From: an uncultured Roseicyclus sp. | Lineage (GTDB): Bacteria > Pseudomonadota > Alphaproteobacteria > Rhodobacterales > Rhodobacteraceae | Length of the DNA stretch: 64,000 nt | Direction: 5' to 3' | Assembly (NCBI GenBank): GCA_947491935.1 | Contig: CANLLF010000002.1 | Location: 682,001 to 746,000 of the forward strand | Part shown: piece by piece, positions 1 through 9,380 of the stretch | Position numbering within the stretch: position 1 is the stretch's first letter | Layout of the letters: each line of letters begins with the position of its first letter | The notes under the pieces: model-generated | What the model saw: only the letters and a program-made list of their open reading frames with translations | What the model was told of the DNA's origin: nothing | The model's database searches: none | Translations under genes and position numbers: made by a program

Positions 1-2
1 AT

Positions 3-416
3 GTGTCACTGGCCAGCATTCTGATGTTCGGCCTGATCTTCATGTGGACGCCACCGCATTTCTGGGCGCTCGCTCTGTTCATGAAATCGGATTACCACAA
101 GGCCAAGGTGCCGATGCTGACGGTCACCCATGGCCGGGCAGAGACCCGCCGCCAGATCCTGATTTACACCGTTCTTTTGGTGCCGGTGGCGTTGGGCTTG
201 GCATTCACGTCGGTTGCAGGCCCGGTCTATCTGGCTGCAGCGATTGTACTGAACGCAATCTTCCTGAAGGGCGCGTGGGACATCTGGCGTCGGGATGAGG
301 CGATGGCCGAGGTCGATGGCTACGCGGTCGAGAAGAAGGTGTTCAAATTCTCGCTCCTCTACCTGTTCCTGCATTTCGGCGCGCTTCTGGCCGATGCGAT
401 CTGGAGGGTGATCTGA
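3..416 (+). CDS. ctaB: Protoheme IX farnesyltransferase, C-terminal part (5' end outside window)
   Basis: The reading frame is open to the left edge, so only the last 137 or so residues are seen. They carry the UbiA-type features of heme O synthase: the HFWALALF stretch, the DYHKAKVPML motif after a membrane segment, and three further hydrophobic segments at about residues 52-70, 72-90 and 113-133. The enzyme transfers a farnesyl group to heme B in the inner membrane to make heme O for cytochrome oxidase. The stop is one base before the next start, and the downstream genes are all for oxidase assembly, which supports the call. Confidence 0.93.
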   Translation: MSLASILMFGLIFMWTPPHFWALALFMKSDYHKAKVPMLTVTHGRAETRRQILIYTVLLVPVALGLAFTSVAGPVYLAAAIVLNAIFLKGAWDIWRRDEAMAEVDGYAVEKKVFKFSLLYLFLHFGALLADAIWRVI

Positions 417-417
417 A

Positions 418-627
418 ATGGCTGAGACAACCCGCCCGCTGACCGAAACCCACGAGATACACAAGCGCCGGTTTGGCCGCAACGTCGGCACTGCGCTCTG
501 CCTTCTGGGCTTTTGCGCCGTTGTCTTCGGGCTGACGATTGCGAAGGTCCGCGAAGGTGGGCTTCTGGAAGCCAATGACCATGTGCCACGCGCCTCTGTC
601 CTGCCGGTCACGGAGGACAGCCAGTGA
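418..627 (+). CDS. Small single-pass membrane protein of the cta operon (CoxF-like)
   Basis: A 69-residue protein with a charged N-terminus, one membrane segment at about residues 24-43 and a short outer tail. Alphaproteobacteria usually have such a small protein between ctaB and ctaG, annotated as CoxF or as an oxidase assembly protein. Its exact role is not known from sequence. It starts one base after ctaB stops and its TGA overlaps the GTG start of ctaG, so it is translated within the operon. Confidence 0.85.
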   Translation: MAETTRPLTETHEIHKRRFGRNVGTALCLLGFCAVVFGLTIAKVREGGLLEANDHVPRASVLPVTEDSQ

Positions 628-1211
628 GCGACGCGCCCAAAGGCCCCAAGGCAAAGATGGATCCCAAATCCAAGACGGTCCTGCAGCTCTGCGGTGTGAT
701 CGTGTTCATGGGCGCGCTGACGGCGGCGGCGGTGCCGTTCTACGATTGGTTCTGCCGGGTGACGGGCTTTGGCGGTGCGACCGTGCAAGCCGATGCAGGC
801 AGCGACACGATCCTTGATGACGTGATCCGCATCCGGTTCGATGCCTCGGTCGCCTCCGACATGCCGTGGGAGTTCCGCCCAATGGTCCCCCATGTGGATA
901 TCCGCATCGGGGAGACCGGCCTTGCGTTTTACGAAGCCTACAACCCCACCGATTACCCGATTGCAGGGACAGCGAGTTTCAACGTCGCGCCCTTCGATAC
1001 CGGCGGATACTTCGTGAAAATCGCCTGCTTCTGCTTTGAAGAGCAAGTCCTGCAGCCCGGCGAAAGGGTTGAGATGCCTGTGACCTTCTTTGTCGATCCC
1101 GAGATCCAGAATGATCCCGAGACGCGTGACACACCCGCCATCACCCTGTCCTACACGTTCCACGTTATGGACATGCCCGAAGATTACGCCGCGTTGAACG
1201 ACGGCGAGTGA
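624..1211 (+). CDS. ctaG: Cytochrome c oxidase assembly protein CtaG (Cox11 family)
   Basis: A 195-residue protein that delivers copper to the CuB site of subunit I. It has one N-terminal membrane anchor at about residues 20-40, then the periplasmic Cox11 domain. The family's copper-binding CFCF motif is at residues 135-138, and a further conserved cysteine sits in FCRVTG (about residue 44). The GTG start overlaps the preceding stop (GTGA), so no separate promoter is expected. Confidence 0.95.
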   Translation: MSDAPKGPKAKMDPKSKTVLQLCGVIVFMGALTAAAVPFYDWFCRVTGFGGATVQADAGSDTILDDVIRIRFDASVASDMPWEFRPMVPHVDIRIGETGLAFYEAYNPTDYPIAGTASFNVAPFDTGGYFVKIACFCFEEQVLQPGERVEMPVTFFVDPEIQNDPETRDTPAITLSYTFHVMDMPEDYAALNDGE

Positions 1212-1233
1212 GACAAAAGACCGGAGACGCGAC

Positions 1234-2046
1234 ATGGCCCACGTAAAACGCCACGATTATCATATTCTCCCACCCTCGATCTGGCCCTTGTTGGGGGCTG
1301 GCGGGGCCTTTGCGATGTTGTTCGGCGCGGTCAACTGGATGCATTCCGGGGCGCCATGGCTGTTCCTGATCGGCTTCGCGGCGGTGCTTTATGTGATGTA
1401 TGCGTGGTGGGCAGATGTCGTCCATGAAAGCGGCGATGGCGATCACACCCCAGTGGTGCGCCTTGGCCTGCGTTATGGCTTCATCATGTTCATCATGTCC
1501 GAAGTGATGTTCTTCGTCGCGTGGTTCTGGGCGTTTTTCAAACACGCCATCTTTCCGATGGATATGTACGAGGCCTCAACCTACGTCCCGCCGGAGATTT
1601 ATCAGGTCGACCCCTTCCACCTACCGCTGATCAATACGCTCGTTCTGCTGCTGTCAGGCTGCCTGGTGACCTGGGCGCACCACGCGCTGGTCCATGGCGG
1701 GTCGCGCAAGGATGTCGAATATGGCCTGATCGGCGCGGTGGTTTTGGGCCTCGCCTTCACCGGCTTGCAGGCCTACGAGTATTTCGAGCTGATTGCCCAT
1801 CATCATTGGCAGTTTGGCGGGCCGGATGGAGACAAATTCTATTCGACGTTCTTCATGGCCACGGGCTTCCACGGCTTCCACGTGATCGTCGGTACGATCT
1901 TTCTGTTCATCTGCTACCTGCGGGTGCGGTCGGGCCATTTCACCGCCGAGAAACATATCGGGTTTGAGGCGGCGGCCTGGTACTGGCACTTCGTTGACGT
2001 GGTCTGGCTGTTCCTGTTCGTGGCGGTTTACATCTGGGGTCAATAG
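1234..2046 (+). CDS. ctaE: Cytochrome c oxidase subunit III (aa3 type)
   Basis: A 270-residue, seven-helix membrane protein with the family motifs [18 protein letters not shown] and [10 protein letters not shown]. It is a core subunit of the terminal oxidase. A GGAGA-type ribosome site precedes the ATG. It lies 22 bases after ctaG in the usual order. Confidence 0.96.
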   Translation: MAHVKRHDYHILPPSIWPLLGAGGAFAMLFGAVNWMHSGAPWLFLIGFAAVLYVMYAWWADVVHESGDGDHTPVVRLGLRYGFIMFIMSEVMFFVAWFWAFFKHAIFPMDMYEASTYVPPEIYQVDPFHLPLINTLVLLLSGCLVTWAHHALVHGGSRKDVEYGLIGAVVLGLAFTGLQAYEYFELIAHHHWQFGGPDGDKFYSTFFMATGFHGFHVIVGTIFLFICYLRVRSGHFTAEKHIGFEAAAWYWHFVDVVWLFLFVAVYIWGQ

Positions 2047-2145
2047 ACCCCGCCCGACCGAGACGCCGTCACCACCTCAGACGTCGGTGAACGCTGGACA
2101 GGGCCAGACGAGTATTCGTGGAAAGAGAAAGGGGCCCGCCAGCAG

Positions 2146-2847
2146 GTGGGCCTTTCGACATCGAAGGGGTTGGATTTGACGGGCCGTGTGATCTCGGTTG
2201 CTTTGTTCGGATTGATCGGGGCTGCGATCCTCGTCTCGCTTGGCGTGTGGCAATTGCAGCGCTTGGCGTGGAAAGAAGCTGTCTTGGCCGAGATCGATGC
2301 GCGGATCGAGGCGGCGCCGGTGAGCCTGCCTGCGGCGCTGGACCGGGAGCGGGATCGCTACCTTCCCGTTGAGGTGACCGGCATGTTTGCAGGCGACCCG
2401 GCGCGCGTTCTTGTCAGCGTACAGGGCAGCGGGCCCGGATACCGCCTGATCACGCCGTTTCGGGTTCAGGGCCGGGTAATCCTTGTGGATCGCGGCTTCC
2501 TGGCCGAGGGGGTCGATGTAGAGATGCCGGAGGGTGAGGTGACGGTCACCGGTAACCTGCACTGGCCCGATGAGGTGGATGGCTTCACGCCAGCCCCCGA
2601 TCTGGCGCGTAACATCTGGTACGCCCGTGACGTGGATGCGCTGGCGGACCATCTGGGGGCCGAACCGATCCTGTTGGTCACGCGGTCCTTGTCGGTCTCG
2701 GACGCGCCGTTGACGCCTTTGCCGGTGACATCCGAGGGAATTGCAAACAACCATCTGGGCTATGCGGTCCAGTGGTTTGGGCTGGCGCTTGTGTGGTTGG
2801 GGATGACAGCGTTCCTGCTGTGGCGTATCACCCGACGAACGGCCTGA
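2146..2847 (+). CDS. SURF1-family cytochrome oxidase biogenesis protein
   Basis: About 233 residues with the SURF1 layout: a membrane helix near residues 14-32, the GVWQLQRLAWK signature, a periplasmic domain with the DRGFL motif, and a C-terminal helix at about 207-226. SURF1 proteins help insert or retain heme a in oxidase subunit I. The start is uncertain: the GTG at 2146 is the longest option, with TTG codons at 2170 and 2176 as alternatives. Its place after ctaE is the usual one. Confidence 0.9.
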   Translation: MGLSTSKGLDLTGRVISVALFGLIGAAILVSLGVWQLQRLAWKEAVLAEIDARIEAAPVSLPAALDRERDRYLPVEVTGMFAGDPARVLVSVQGSGPGYRLITPFRVQGRVILVDRGFLAEGVDVEMPEGEVTVTGNLHWPDEVDGFTPAPDLARNIWYARDVDALADHLGAEPILLVTRSLSVSDAPLTPLPVTSEGIANNHLGYAVQWFGLALVWLGMTAFLLWRITRRTA

Positions 2848-2857
2848 GGGAGACCAG

Positions 2858-4246
2858 ATGCGATATGTCTCAACGCGCGGCACCGCGCCTGTTTTGAGCT
2901 TTGAAGAGGCGATGCTGACCGGGTTGGCCCGGGATGGCGGGCTTTATGTACCCGCCGAGATCCCGACGCTGTCGCGCGGGGATATCGCGGCGATGGCCGG
3001 CCTCAGCTATGAGGAAATCGCGTTCCGGGTGATGCGGCCCTTCATCGGCGATACCTTCACCGATGCGGAGTTCGGCGACCTGATCGCGCGCGCCTATGCC
3101 GGCTTCGGCCATGCTGCCCGCGCGCCGTTGAAGCAGCTTCAACCAAACCATTTCCTTCTTGAGCTGTTCCACGGGCCCACGCTGGCCTTCAAGGATTTCG
3201 CCATGCAACTGATTGGGCAGCTGTTCCAGGCGGCCCTTGCGCGGCGGGGCGACCGGGTGACGATTGTGGGCGCAACCTCCGGCGATACCGGATCTGCCGC
3301 GATGGAGGCGTTTCGCGGCCTCGACAATGTCGACGTCTTCATCCTGTTCCCCCATGGCCGTGTGTCGGATGTGCAGCGCCGCCAGATGACGACGGTGTCC
3401 GAGGATAATGCCCATGCGCTGGCGCTGACCGGCGACTTCGACGACTGCCAGGCGCGCCTGAAGGATATGTTCAACCACTTCGAATTCCGCGACCGGGTGA
3501 AACTGGCAGGCGTGAACTCGATCAACTGGGCGAGGGTTCTGGCGCAGGTGGTGTACTATTTCAGCGCCGCCGTATCCCTTGCCGCGCCACATCGACCGGT
3601 CTCGTTCTGCGTTCCAACGGGCAATTTCGGAGATATCTTCGCGGGCTACATCGCCAAGCGCATGGGGCTTCCGATTGAGAAGCTTGTGATTGCAACCAAC
3701 CAGAACGATATCCTTCACCGGGCGATGGTGTCGGGCGGATATACGACCGAAGGTGTGACACCATCGATCAGCCCATCGATGGACATCCAGGTGTCCTCCA
3801 ACTTCGAACGCGCGCTGTTTGAGGCCTATGATCGCGATGGTATCGCGGTGGCCCAGTTGATGGACGAGCTGAAAACGGGCGGCGGGTTCAGGATCAGCCA
3901 GGGTGCCATTGGACAACTGCGGGAGATCTTTGCCAGCGGGCGGGCGTCTGAGGCGGAAACCTCCGCCATGATCAAACGCGCCTTGCCCGAAATGTGCGAG
4001 CTGCTGTGCCCCCATACCGCGGTCGGTGTGCATGTTGCGCAGGATCATCTGGGGCCCACACCGCTGGTGACGCTTGCCACTGCCCATCCGGCCAAATTCC
4101 CCGATGCGGTGGAGGCGGCTACGGGCATCCGGCCCGCGCTGCCCGAGCGTCTGGGAGATCTGTTTGATCGGCCGGAACGCATGCGGCGCGTCGAAAACGA
4201 TCTGACGGCCATTGAAGCCCTCATCGAGGAAGGCGTATTTGCGTGA
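2858..4246 (+). CDS. thrC: Threonine synthase
   Basis: A 462-residue PLP enzyme of the fold-type II threonine synthase family that converts O-phosphohomoserine to threonine. The PLP lysine is K112 in LAFKDF, followed by the GATSGDTGSA phosphate-binding loop and, later, a PTGNFGD loop. The length matches the bacterial thrC class. Its TGA overlaps the next gene's GTG start, so it is coupled to the M16 peptidase, a common order in this group. Confidence 0.96.
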   Translation: MRYVSTRGTAPVLSFEEAMLTGLARDGGLYVPAEIPTLSRGDIAAMAGLSYEEIAFRVMRPFIGDTFTDAEFGDLIARAYAGFGHAARAPLKQLQPNHFLLELFHGPTLAFKDFAMQLIGQLFQAALARRGDRVTIVGATSGDTGSAAMEAFRGLDNVDVFILFPHGRVSDVQRRQMTTVSEDNAHALALTGDFDDCQARLKDMFNHFEFRDRVKLAGVNSINWARVLAQVVYYFSAAVSLAAPHRPVSFCVPTGNFGDIFAGYIAKRMGLPIEKLVIATNQNDILHRAMVSGGYTTEGVTPSISPSMDIQVSSNFERALFEAYDRDGIAVAQLMDELKTGGGFRISQGAIGQLREIFASGRASEAETSAMIKRALPEMCELLCPHTAVGVHVAQDHLGPTPLVTLATAHPAKFPDAVEAATGIRPALPERLGDLFDRPERMRRVENDLTAIEALIEEGVFA

Positions 4247-5505
4247 CGGTTGAAATTCATACCCTGTCCAACGGTCTCAGGATCGTCACCGAACATATGC
4301 CGGGCCTGCAATCGGCGGCGCTTGGCCTGTGGGTGAGTGCGGGCGGGCGCCACGAGCGCGTGGAGCAGAACGGCATTGCCCATTTCCTGGAGCATATGGC
4401 GTTCAAGGGGACGCAGCGGCGGTCGGCCGTGCAGATTGCCGAGGAAATCGAAGATGTCGGCGGCTATATCAACGCCTATACCAGCCGCGAGGTCACGGCC
4501 TATTACGCGCGGGTCCTGAAGGAAGATGTGGCGCTCGCGCTTGATCTGATTGGCGACATCGTTCTGAACCCCATCTTCGATCCACGGGAGATCGAGGTGG
4601 AACGCGGCGTGATCCTGCAAGAGATCGGCCAGGCCGCCGATACGCCGGACGATATCATCTTCGACTGGCTGCAGGAGATGGCCTATCCCGAGCAGCCCCT
4701 GGGCCGCACCATCCTTGGCCCGGCGGAACGCGTCCAAAGCTTCGGGCGGAGCGATTTCGATCATTTCGTGGCCGAGCATTACGGGCCCGAGCAGTTGATC
4801 CTGTCGGCAGCGGGTGCGGTTGATCACGATGAGATTGTACGTCTCGCCGAAGCCGCTTTCGGGCACCTCACGCCAATGCCGGGCGCGCATCCGCAAGCCG
4901 GGCAATTTGCGGGCGGGGAACGGCGCGTGATCAAGGGGTTGGAGCAGGCCCACTTCACACTTGCCCTGGAGGCGCCGGGATACCGCTCGGACGATATCTA
5001 TACAGCGCAGATCTTTGCAACGGCCTTGGGCGGCGGCATGTCTTCGCGCCTGTTTCAGGAAATTCGCGAGAAACGCGGCCTGTGCTACACGATTTACAGT
5101 CAGGTCGGGAGCTACGACGATACCGGTCTGCTGACCATTTACGCCGGGACAAGTGCCGAGGATTTGCCGGAACTTGTCGGCCTGACCATCGATGAGTTGC
5201 GGCGTTCGGCCGATACCTTGTCGGAGGCCGAACTGGCGCGCGCGCGCGCGCAGATGAAGGCCGGATTGCTGATGGGCCTTGAATCGCCCTCCGCCCGCGC
5301 CGAGCGTTTGGCGCGGTTGGTGGCGATCTGGAATCGGGTGCCGGCGCTGGATGAAACCGTCGCAAGGATCGATGCCGTGACGCTTGCGGGGTTGCGGGAT
5401 CACGCCGGGGCGCTGGGGCAGGCGGGCCGGGCCGCCATGGCGCTTTACGGCCCGGTGGAGGCCGCACCGGACCTGACCACAGTTACGGAGCGGCTCGTCG
5501 CCTGA
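4243..5505 (+). CDS. M16-family zinc peptidase (processing-peptidase-like)
   Basis: A 420-residue protein of the pitrilysin/mitochondrial processing peptidase class. The inverted zinc motif HFLEH is at residues 47-51 and a downstream EVERGVILQE helix supplies the third ligand. The second M16 domain contains SSRLFQEIREKRGLCY. One M16 gene next to thrC is typical of Rhodobacterales. A 16-base alternating GC run near 5236 encodes Ala-Arg repeats in a helix. Confidence 0.92.
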   Translation: MTVEIHTLSNGLRIVTEHMPGLQSAALGLWVSAGGRHERVEQNGIAHFLEHMAFKGTQRRSAVQIAEEIEDVGGYINAYTSREVTAYYARVLKEDVALALDLIGDIVLNPIFDPREIEVERGVILQEIGQAADTPDDIIFDWLQEMAYPEQPLGRTILGPAERVQSFGRSDFDHFVAEHYGPEQLILSAAGAVDHDEIVRLAEAAFGHLTPMPGAHPQAGQFAGGERRVIKGLEQAHFTLALEAPGYRSDDIYTAQIFATALGGGMSSRLFQEIREKRGLCYTIYSQVGSYDDTGLLTIYAGTSAEDLPELVGLTIDELRRSADTLSEAELARARAQMKAGLLMGLESPSARAERLARLVAIWNRVPALDETVARIDAVTLAGLRDHAGALGQAGRAAMALYGPVEAAPDLTTVTERLVA

Positions 5506-6089
5506 TGATTGCGCGTAAACGCAACTTACGATTGGAGACAGAGCGCCTGACGCTGCGCCTGCCGCGCCATGCCGATTTCCGGCCCTGGTCGGCTTTGCGC
5601 CTGCAATCTCGTGACTTCCTGAGCCCGTGGGAGCCACTTTGGGCCGATGACCACCTGACCCGCAAAAGCTTTACGGCCCGTGTGTATTGGGCACAGCGCG
5701 CGGTGGGGCAGGGATCGGCGGTACCGTTCTTCATCTTTCGCCGGGCCGACGACGCCCTTCTGGGCGCCATCACGCTGGACAATATCCGCCGTGGGCCAGC
5801 GCAGTCGGTGACGCTTGGATATTGGATTGGCGTGCCGTTCATCCGCCAGGGCTATATGCGCGAAGCCCTTGATGCCGTGTGCCATTATTCGTTTCGCGCG
5901 CTGGATCTGAGCCGGTTGGAAGCCGCCTGCCTGCCGGAGAACGCGGCCTCGCGCGGGGTGCTTGAGAAAGCCGGGTTCAAGTACGAGGGGGTGGCGCAGA
6001 GCTATCTGCAGATCGACGGGCGCTGGCGCAACCACGTGCTCTACGCCAATCTGCGCAATGACCGGCGCGGCAAGACCGATGCCGGGTGA
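5505..6089 (+). CDS. GNAT-family N-acetyltransferase (RimJ-like)
   Basis: A 194-residue protein with the RimJ/RimL-type GNAT layout: the LETERLTLRLP start, the GYWIGVPFIRQGYM acetyl-CoA loop, then ALDLSRLEAACLPENAASRGVLEKAGF. These enzymes acetylate protein N-termini or small amines; the substrate cannot be read from sequence. Its start overlaps the last base of the M16 stop. Confidence 0.9.
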   Translation: MIARKRNLRLETERLTLRLPRHADFRPWSALRLQSRDFLSPWEPLWADDHLTRKSFTARVYWAQRAVGQGSAVPFFIFRRADDALLGAITLDNIRRGPAQSVTLGYWIGVPFIRQGYMREALDAVCHYSFRALDLSRLEAACLPENAASRGVLEKAGFKYEGVAQSYLQIDGRWRNHVLYANLRNDRRGKTDAG

Positions 6090-6120
6090 CGACCCGCCTC
6101 CTGCGCGCTAGGTCTGGCGG

Positions 6121-7512
6121 ATGGATATTCTTCGAAAGCTAGAGGCGGCCCTGCCCTTAGGCGCCATCCGTGATGCCGAGGCTGGGTATCTGGAAGAGCC
6201 ACGCGGCCGGTGGCAGGGACAGGCGCTGGCGGTTGTGGCGCCATCCGACGTGGCGCAGGTGTCCACCGTTTTGCGTCTCGCCAACGAGACTGGAACACCA
6301 GTTGTCCCCTATGGCGGTGGCACGGGATTGGTCGGCGGGCAAATCAAGCACGGTGGAAAAGCCCCTATCTTGTTGAGCTTGGAGCGGATGAACGCGGTTC
6401 GCGCCCTCGATGCGGAAGCCGGGACACTGACGGTGGAGGCGGGCGCGATCCTGCACGATGTGCATGAAGTGGCGGAGGCGGAGGGGTGGATCTTTCCGCT
6501 GACGCTGGCATCCCAGGGCACGGCCCGGATTGGTGGATTACTGGCGACGAATGCGGGTGGGGTGAACGTGATCCGTTATGGCAATGCCCGCGATCTGGTG
6601 CTTGGGATCGAGGCGGTACTGGCCGACGGCACAGTGATCGAAACTCTGTCGCCCCTGCGCAAGAACAATATGGGCTATGATCTGCGCCATCTTCTGATCG
6701 GGTCGGAGGGGACGCTGGGTGTGATCACGGCGGCCTCTTTACGTTTGTTTCCAAAGCCTTCCGCCGATGGTGCCGCTTTGATGGTCGTACCGACCCCGGA
6801 CGCGGCGCTTGGCCTTTTGCGGCTCGCGCAGGCGCGGATCGGCGAGGGGATATCGGCCTTCGAGTTGATCGGGCGGATGGGGTTCGAATTTCTGGCGGAG
6901 GTCGGGCCGGAGGTGCGGATGCCGTTTGAGAACGCGCCGGACTGGTGCTGTCTGATCGATCTCGGCCTGAGCCACGGCGCACCGGAAGCCGCCCTTGAGG
7001 CCCTGTTTTCAGAGGCTTACGAGGCGGGGCTCGCCACCGACGGTGTCGTCGCGCAGTCCGAAGCACAACGGCGCGATCTATGGGCGATCCGCGAGAACAT
7101 TCCCCAGGCCAATCGCCGGATCGGGTCGGTCTCGTCCCATGACATATCCGTGCCTGTGGCCAAGATTCCCGCTTTCATCGCCGAAGCGCCCCGGCGGATC
7201 GCGGAGATAAACACGTTTCGGATCAATTGCTTCGGGCATCTGGGCGACGGAAACCTGCATTACAACGTGTTCCCTGAGAAGGGCCGGTCGCGCGCCGACC
7301 ACGAAGCGGAACGGGCGGCGATCAAGACCTGCGTGCACGATCTGGTCCATGATATGGGCGGATCAATCTCAGCGGAACACGGCATCGGGCGGCTGAAAGT
7401 GGGCGATCTGGAGCGCTATGGAGATCCCGGCAAACTGGCCGCGATGCGCGCGATCAAGATGGCGCTGGACCCGAATGCCATCCTCAATCCGGGGGCGGTT
7501 TTGCGGGAATAG
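6121..7512 (+). CDS. FAD-linked 2-hydroxyacid dehydrogenase (GlcD/D-lactate dehydrogenase type)
   Basis: A 463-residue flavoprotein. The FAD-binding PCMH domain has the YGGGTGLVGG loop at about residues 64-73 and ATNAGGVNVIRYG at about 147-159. The C-terminal oxidase domain has the FGHLGDGNLHYN motif and AEHGIGRLK. The family oxidises D-lactate, glycolate, D-2-hydroxyglutarate or related acids; no partner subunit is adjacent, so the substrate is open. Confidence 0.9.
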   Translation: MDILRKLEAALPLGAIRDAEAGYLEEPRGRWQGQALAVVAPSDVAQVSTVLRLANETGTPVVPYGGGTGLVGGQIKHGGKAPILLSLERMNAVRALDAEAGTLTVEAGAILHDVHEVAEAEGWIFPLTLASQGTARIGGLLATNAGGVNVIRYGNARDLVLGIEAVLADGTVIETLSPLRKNNMGYDLRHLLIGSEGTLGVITAASLRLFPKPSADGAALMVVPTPDAALGLLRLAQARIGEGISAFELIGRMGFEFLAEVGPEVRMPFENAPDWCCLIDLGLSHGAPEAALEALFSEAYEAGLATDGVVAQSEAQRRDLWAIRENIPQANRRIGSVSSHDISVPVAKIPAFIAEAPRRIAEINTFRINCFGHLGDGNLHYNVFPEKGRSRADHEAERAAIKTCVHDLVHDMGGSISAEHGIGRLKVGDLERYGDPGKLAAMRAIKMALDPNAILNPGAVLRE

Positions 7513-7526
7513 GCCGATATAGAACC

Positions 7527-7555
7527 GGTATATCTGTGGTATATCTCCGGTATAT
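7527..7555. repeat. Three direct GGTATAT repeats with an 11-bp period
   Basis: GGTATAT begins at 7527, 7538 and 7549, separated by 4-base spacers. The first copy also forms the right half of GATATA-(7)-TATATC. This AT-rich patch lies in the 91-bp gap between two convergent genes. An 11-bp period places each copy on the same DNA face, as in iterons or protein-binding arrays, but no function is shown. Confidence 0.7.
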
Positions 7556-7603
7556 ACGCGATCCACGCACAGAACGCCGCGAATTCGGGATGATGGTGCG
7601 CGC

Positions 7604-9313
7604 CTAGACCCGCACACCCGAGAACCGCGTGGCCCAGGTGGCCCGATCCTCATCCGCGATCTTGGCGAAGAGCACCTCCGGCACCGTGAAGGGGTGGCCG
7701 ACGGGAAGGCGTGAGAGGGCGCTTGCCGCGTCGGATGGCCAGTCGAGATCCGTGCCCATCGCCTCGGCCATGGCCGCGGCGGCGTCGGGAATGAAGGGCG
7801 CCGACAGCGCCGCGTAGAACGGGATCAGATTAAGCGCAAACCGGGTGATCGCAGCGGCGCGGTCGGGATCTTCCTTGAAGGCGGTCCACGGCGCGGCGGA
7901 TTGCAGGTATTCGTTTCCGGCGACCCAAATGGCGCGCAGCTCGGCGGCGGCCTTGCGAATGTCGATGGCATCCATATGGGCCTGATAGGCGGTCAGCCGG
8001 GTCTGCAGGTCCGCGATCAGCACCTGTTCCTGTTCGCCGTATTCGCCCGCTTCAGGCACCGCCTCTCCAAACTTGGAGCGGCAGAATTTGGTGATCCTGC
8101 TGACAAAGTTGCCAAGCACATCGGCCAGGTCCTTGTTCACATCCTGCTGGAACGCCTCCCACGTAAACTCGCTGTCGGACGTTTCCGGCGCGTGGCTGAG
8201 GAGCCACCAGCGCCAGTAATCGGCGGGCAGGATTTCTAATGCCTGATCCATGAACACACCACGGCCCTGGGACGTACTGAATTGCCCGCCATCGTAGTTC
8301 AGGTAGTTGAACGATTTTATGTAATCGACCAGCTTCCACGGTTCGCCTGATCCGAGGATCGTGGCGGGGAAGGACAGGGTATGGAAGGGCACATTATCCT
8401 TGCCCATGAATTGCACATATCGGACGTCATCTGCGCCCTTATCCACACGCCACCAGCGCTTCCAATCAGAAATCGAACCCTCCTCCACAGCCTCGGCGGC
8501 GCAGGCGATATATTCGATGGGAGCGTCGAACCAGACGTAGAACACCTTGCCTTCCATGCCGGGCCAGTCGTCGTCACCACGCTTGACGGGGATGCCCCAA
8601 TCCAGATCACGGGTGATGCCGCGGTCTTGCAGGCCGTCGCCGTCATTGAGCCATTTCTTGGCGATGGAGGTGGTCAGGATCGGCCAATCTGTCTTGCTGT
8701 CGATCCAGTCGCTCAACTGACCGCGCATCTGGGATTGCCGCAGGTAGAGATGCTTGGTTTCGCGGACCTCCAGGTCGGTGGACCCGGAAATGGCCGAGCG
8801 CGGTTCGATCAGGTCGGTCGGGTCAAGCTGTTTGGTACAGTTCTCGCACTGATCGCCGCGCGCCTTGTCGTAGCCGCAATTGGGGCAGGTGCCTTCGATG
8901 TAGCGGTCCGGCAGGAAGCGGCCATCGGCGTTGGAATAGACCTGTTTTTCGGACACTTCGGTGATCAGGCCCGCATCGGCGAGGCGCCCCGCGAAATGCT
9001 GGGTCAGCTTATGGTTCTGGGGCGAAGAGGAGCGACCGAAATGATCGAAGCTGAGGCGGAAGCCCTTCGCCAGCTCGGCCTGAACCGCCCACATCTCGGC
9101 GCAGTATTCGGCAACAGGCTTGCCTGCCTTGGCGGCGGCAAGTTCCGCTGGAGTGCCATGCTCATCGGTGGCGCAGAGGAACAGCACCTCCTGGCCGCGT
9201 GCGCGCAGGTAGCGGGCGTAGAGGTCGGCGGGCAATTGGCTGCCCACCAGATTGCCCAGGTGTTTGATCCCGTTGATATAGGGGATGGCGCTGGTGATGA
9301 GCGTGCGGGTCAT
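7604..9313 (-). CDS. metG: Methionyl-tRNA synthetase
   Basis: A 569-residue class I synthetase. The HIGH-type motif is HLGN (residues 18-21). A zinc knuckle has Cys143, Cys146, Cys156 and Cys159. The KMSKS-type loop reads FSTSQ (345-349) and lacks the usual lysine before the F and the usual arginine after it. There is no C-terminal tRNA-binding extension, so this is the short form. It is the only tRNA synthetase seen in the window. Confidence 0.95.
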   Translation of the reverse strand: MTRTLITSAIPYINGIKHLGNLVGSQLPADLYARYLRARGQEVLFLCATDEHGTPAELAAAKAGKPVAEYCAEMWAVQAELAKGFRLSFDHFGRSSSPQNHKLTQHFAGRLADAGLITEVSEKQVYSNADGRFLPDRYIEGTCPNCGYDKARGDQCENCTKQLDPTDLIEPRSAISGSTDLEVRETKHLYLRQSQMRGQLSDWIDSKTDWPILTTSIAKKWLNDGDGLQDRGITRDLDWGIPVKRGDDDWPGMEGKVFYVWFDAPIEYIACAAEAVEEGSISDWKRWWRVDKGADDVRYVQFMGKDNVPFHTLSFPATILGSGEPWKLVDYIKSFNYLNYDGGQFSTSQGRGVFMDQALEILPADYWRWWLLSHAPETSDSEFTWEAFQQDVNKDLADVLGNFVSRITKFCRSKFGEAVPEAGEYGEQEQVLIADLQTRLTAYQAHMDAIDIRKAAAELRAIWVAGNEYLQSAAPWTAFKEDPDRAAAITRFALNLIPFYAALSAPFIPDAAAAMAEAMGTDLDWPSDAASALSRLPVGHPFTVPEVLFAKIADEDRATWATRFSGVRV

Positions 9314-9380
9314 GGAGCGGGCTTTCGGCGGCGATTTGTCCGGCCTGCTTTACCGCCGCGTGTCGTCCATGGCCAGCAGG

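Noticed and set aside
6-1235. 409-residue minus-strand open frame over the cta genes
   Set aside because: It is the complement of strongly supported ctaB, ctaG and the small gene; composition is that of a shadow frame.
2870-4087. 405-residue minus-strand frame over thrC
   Set aside because: Shadow of thrC, which has all its motifs.
5236-5251. 16-base alternating GC run in the M16 gene
   Set aside because: It encodes a plausible Ala-Arg helix in frame; no sign of a separate function.
4045-5637. 530-residue minus-strand frame over the M16 gene
   Set aside because: Shadow of thrC, M16 and GNAT genes; no family features.
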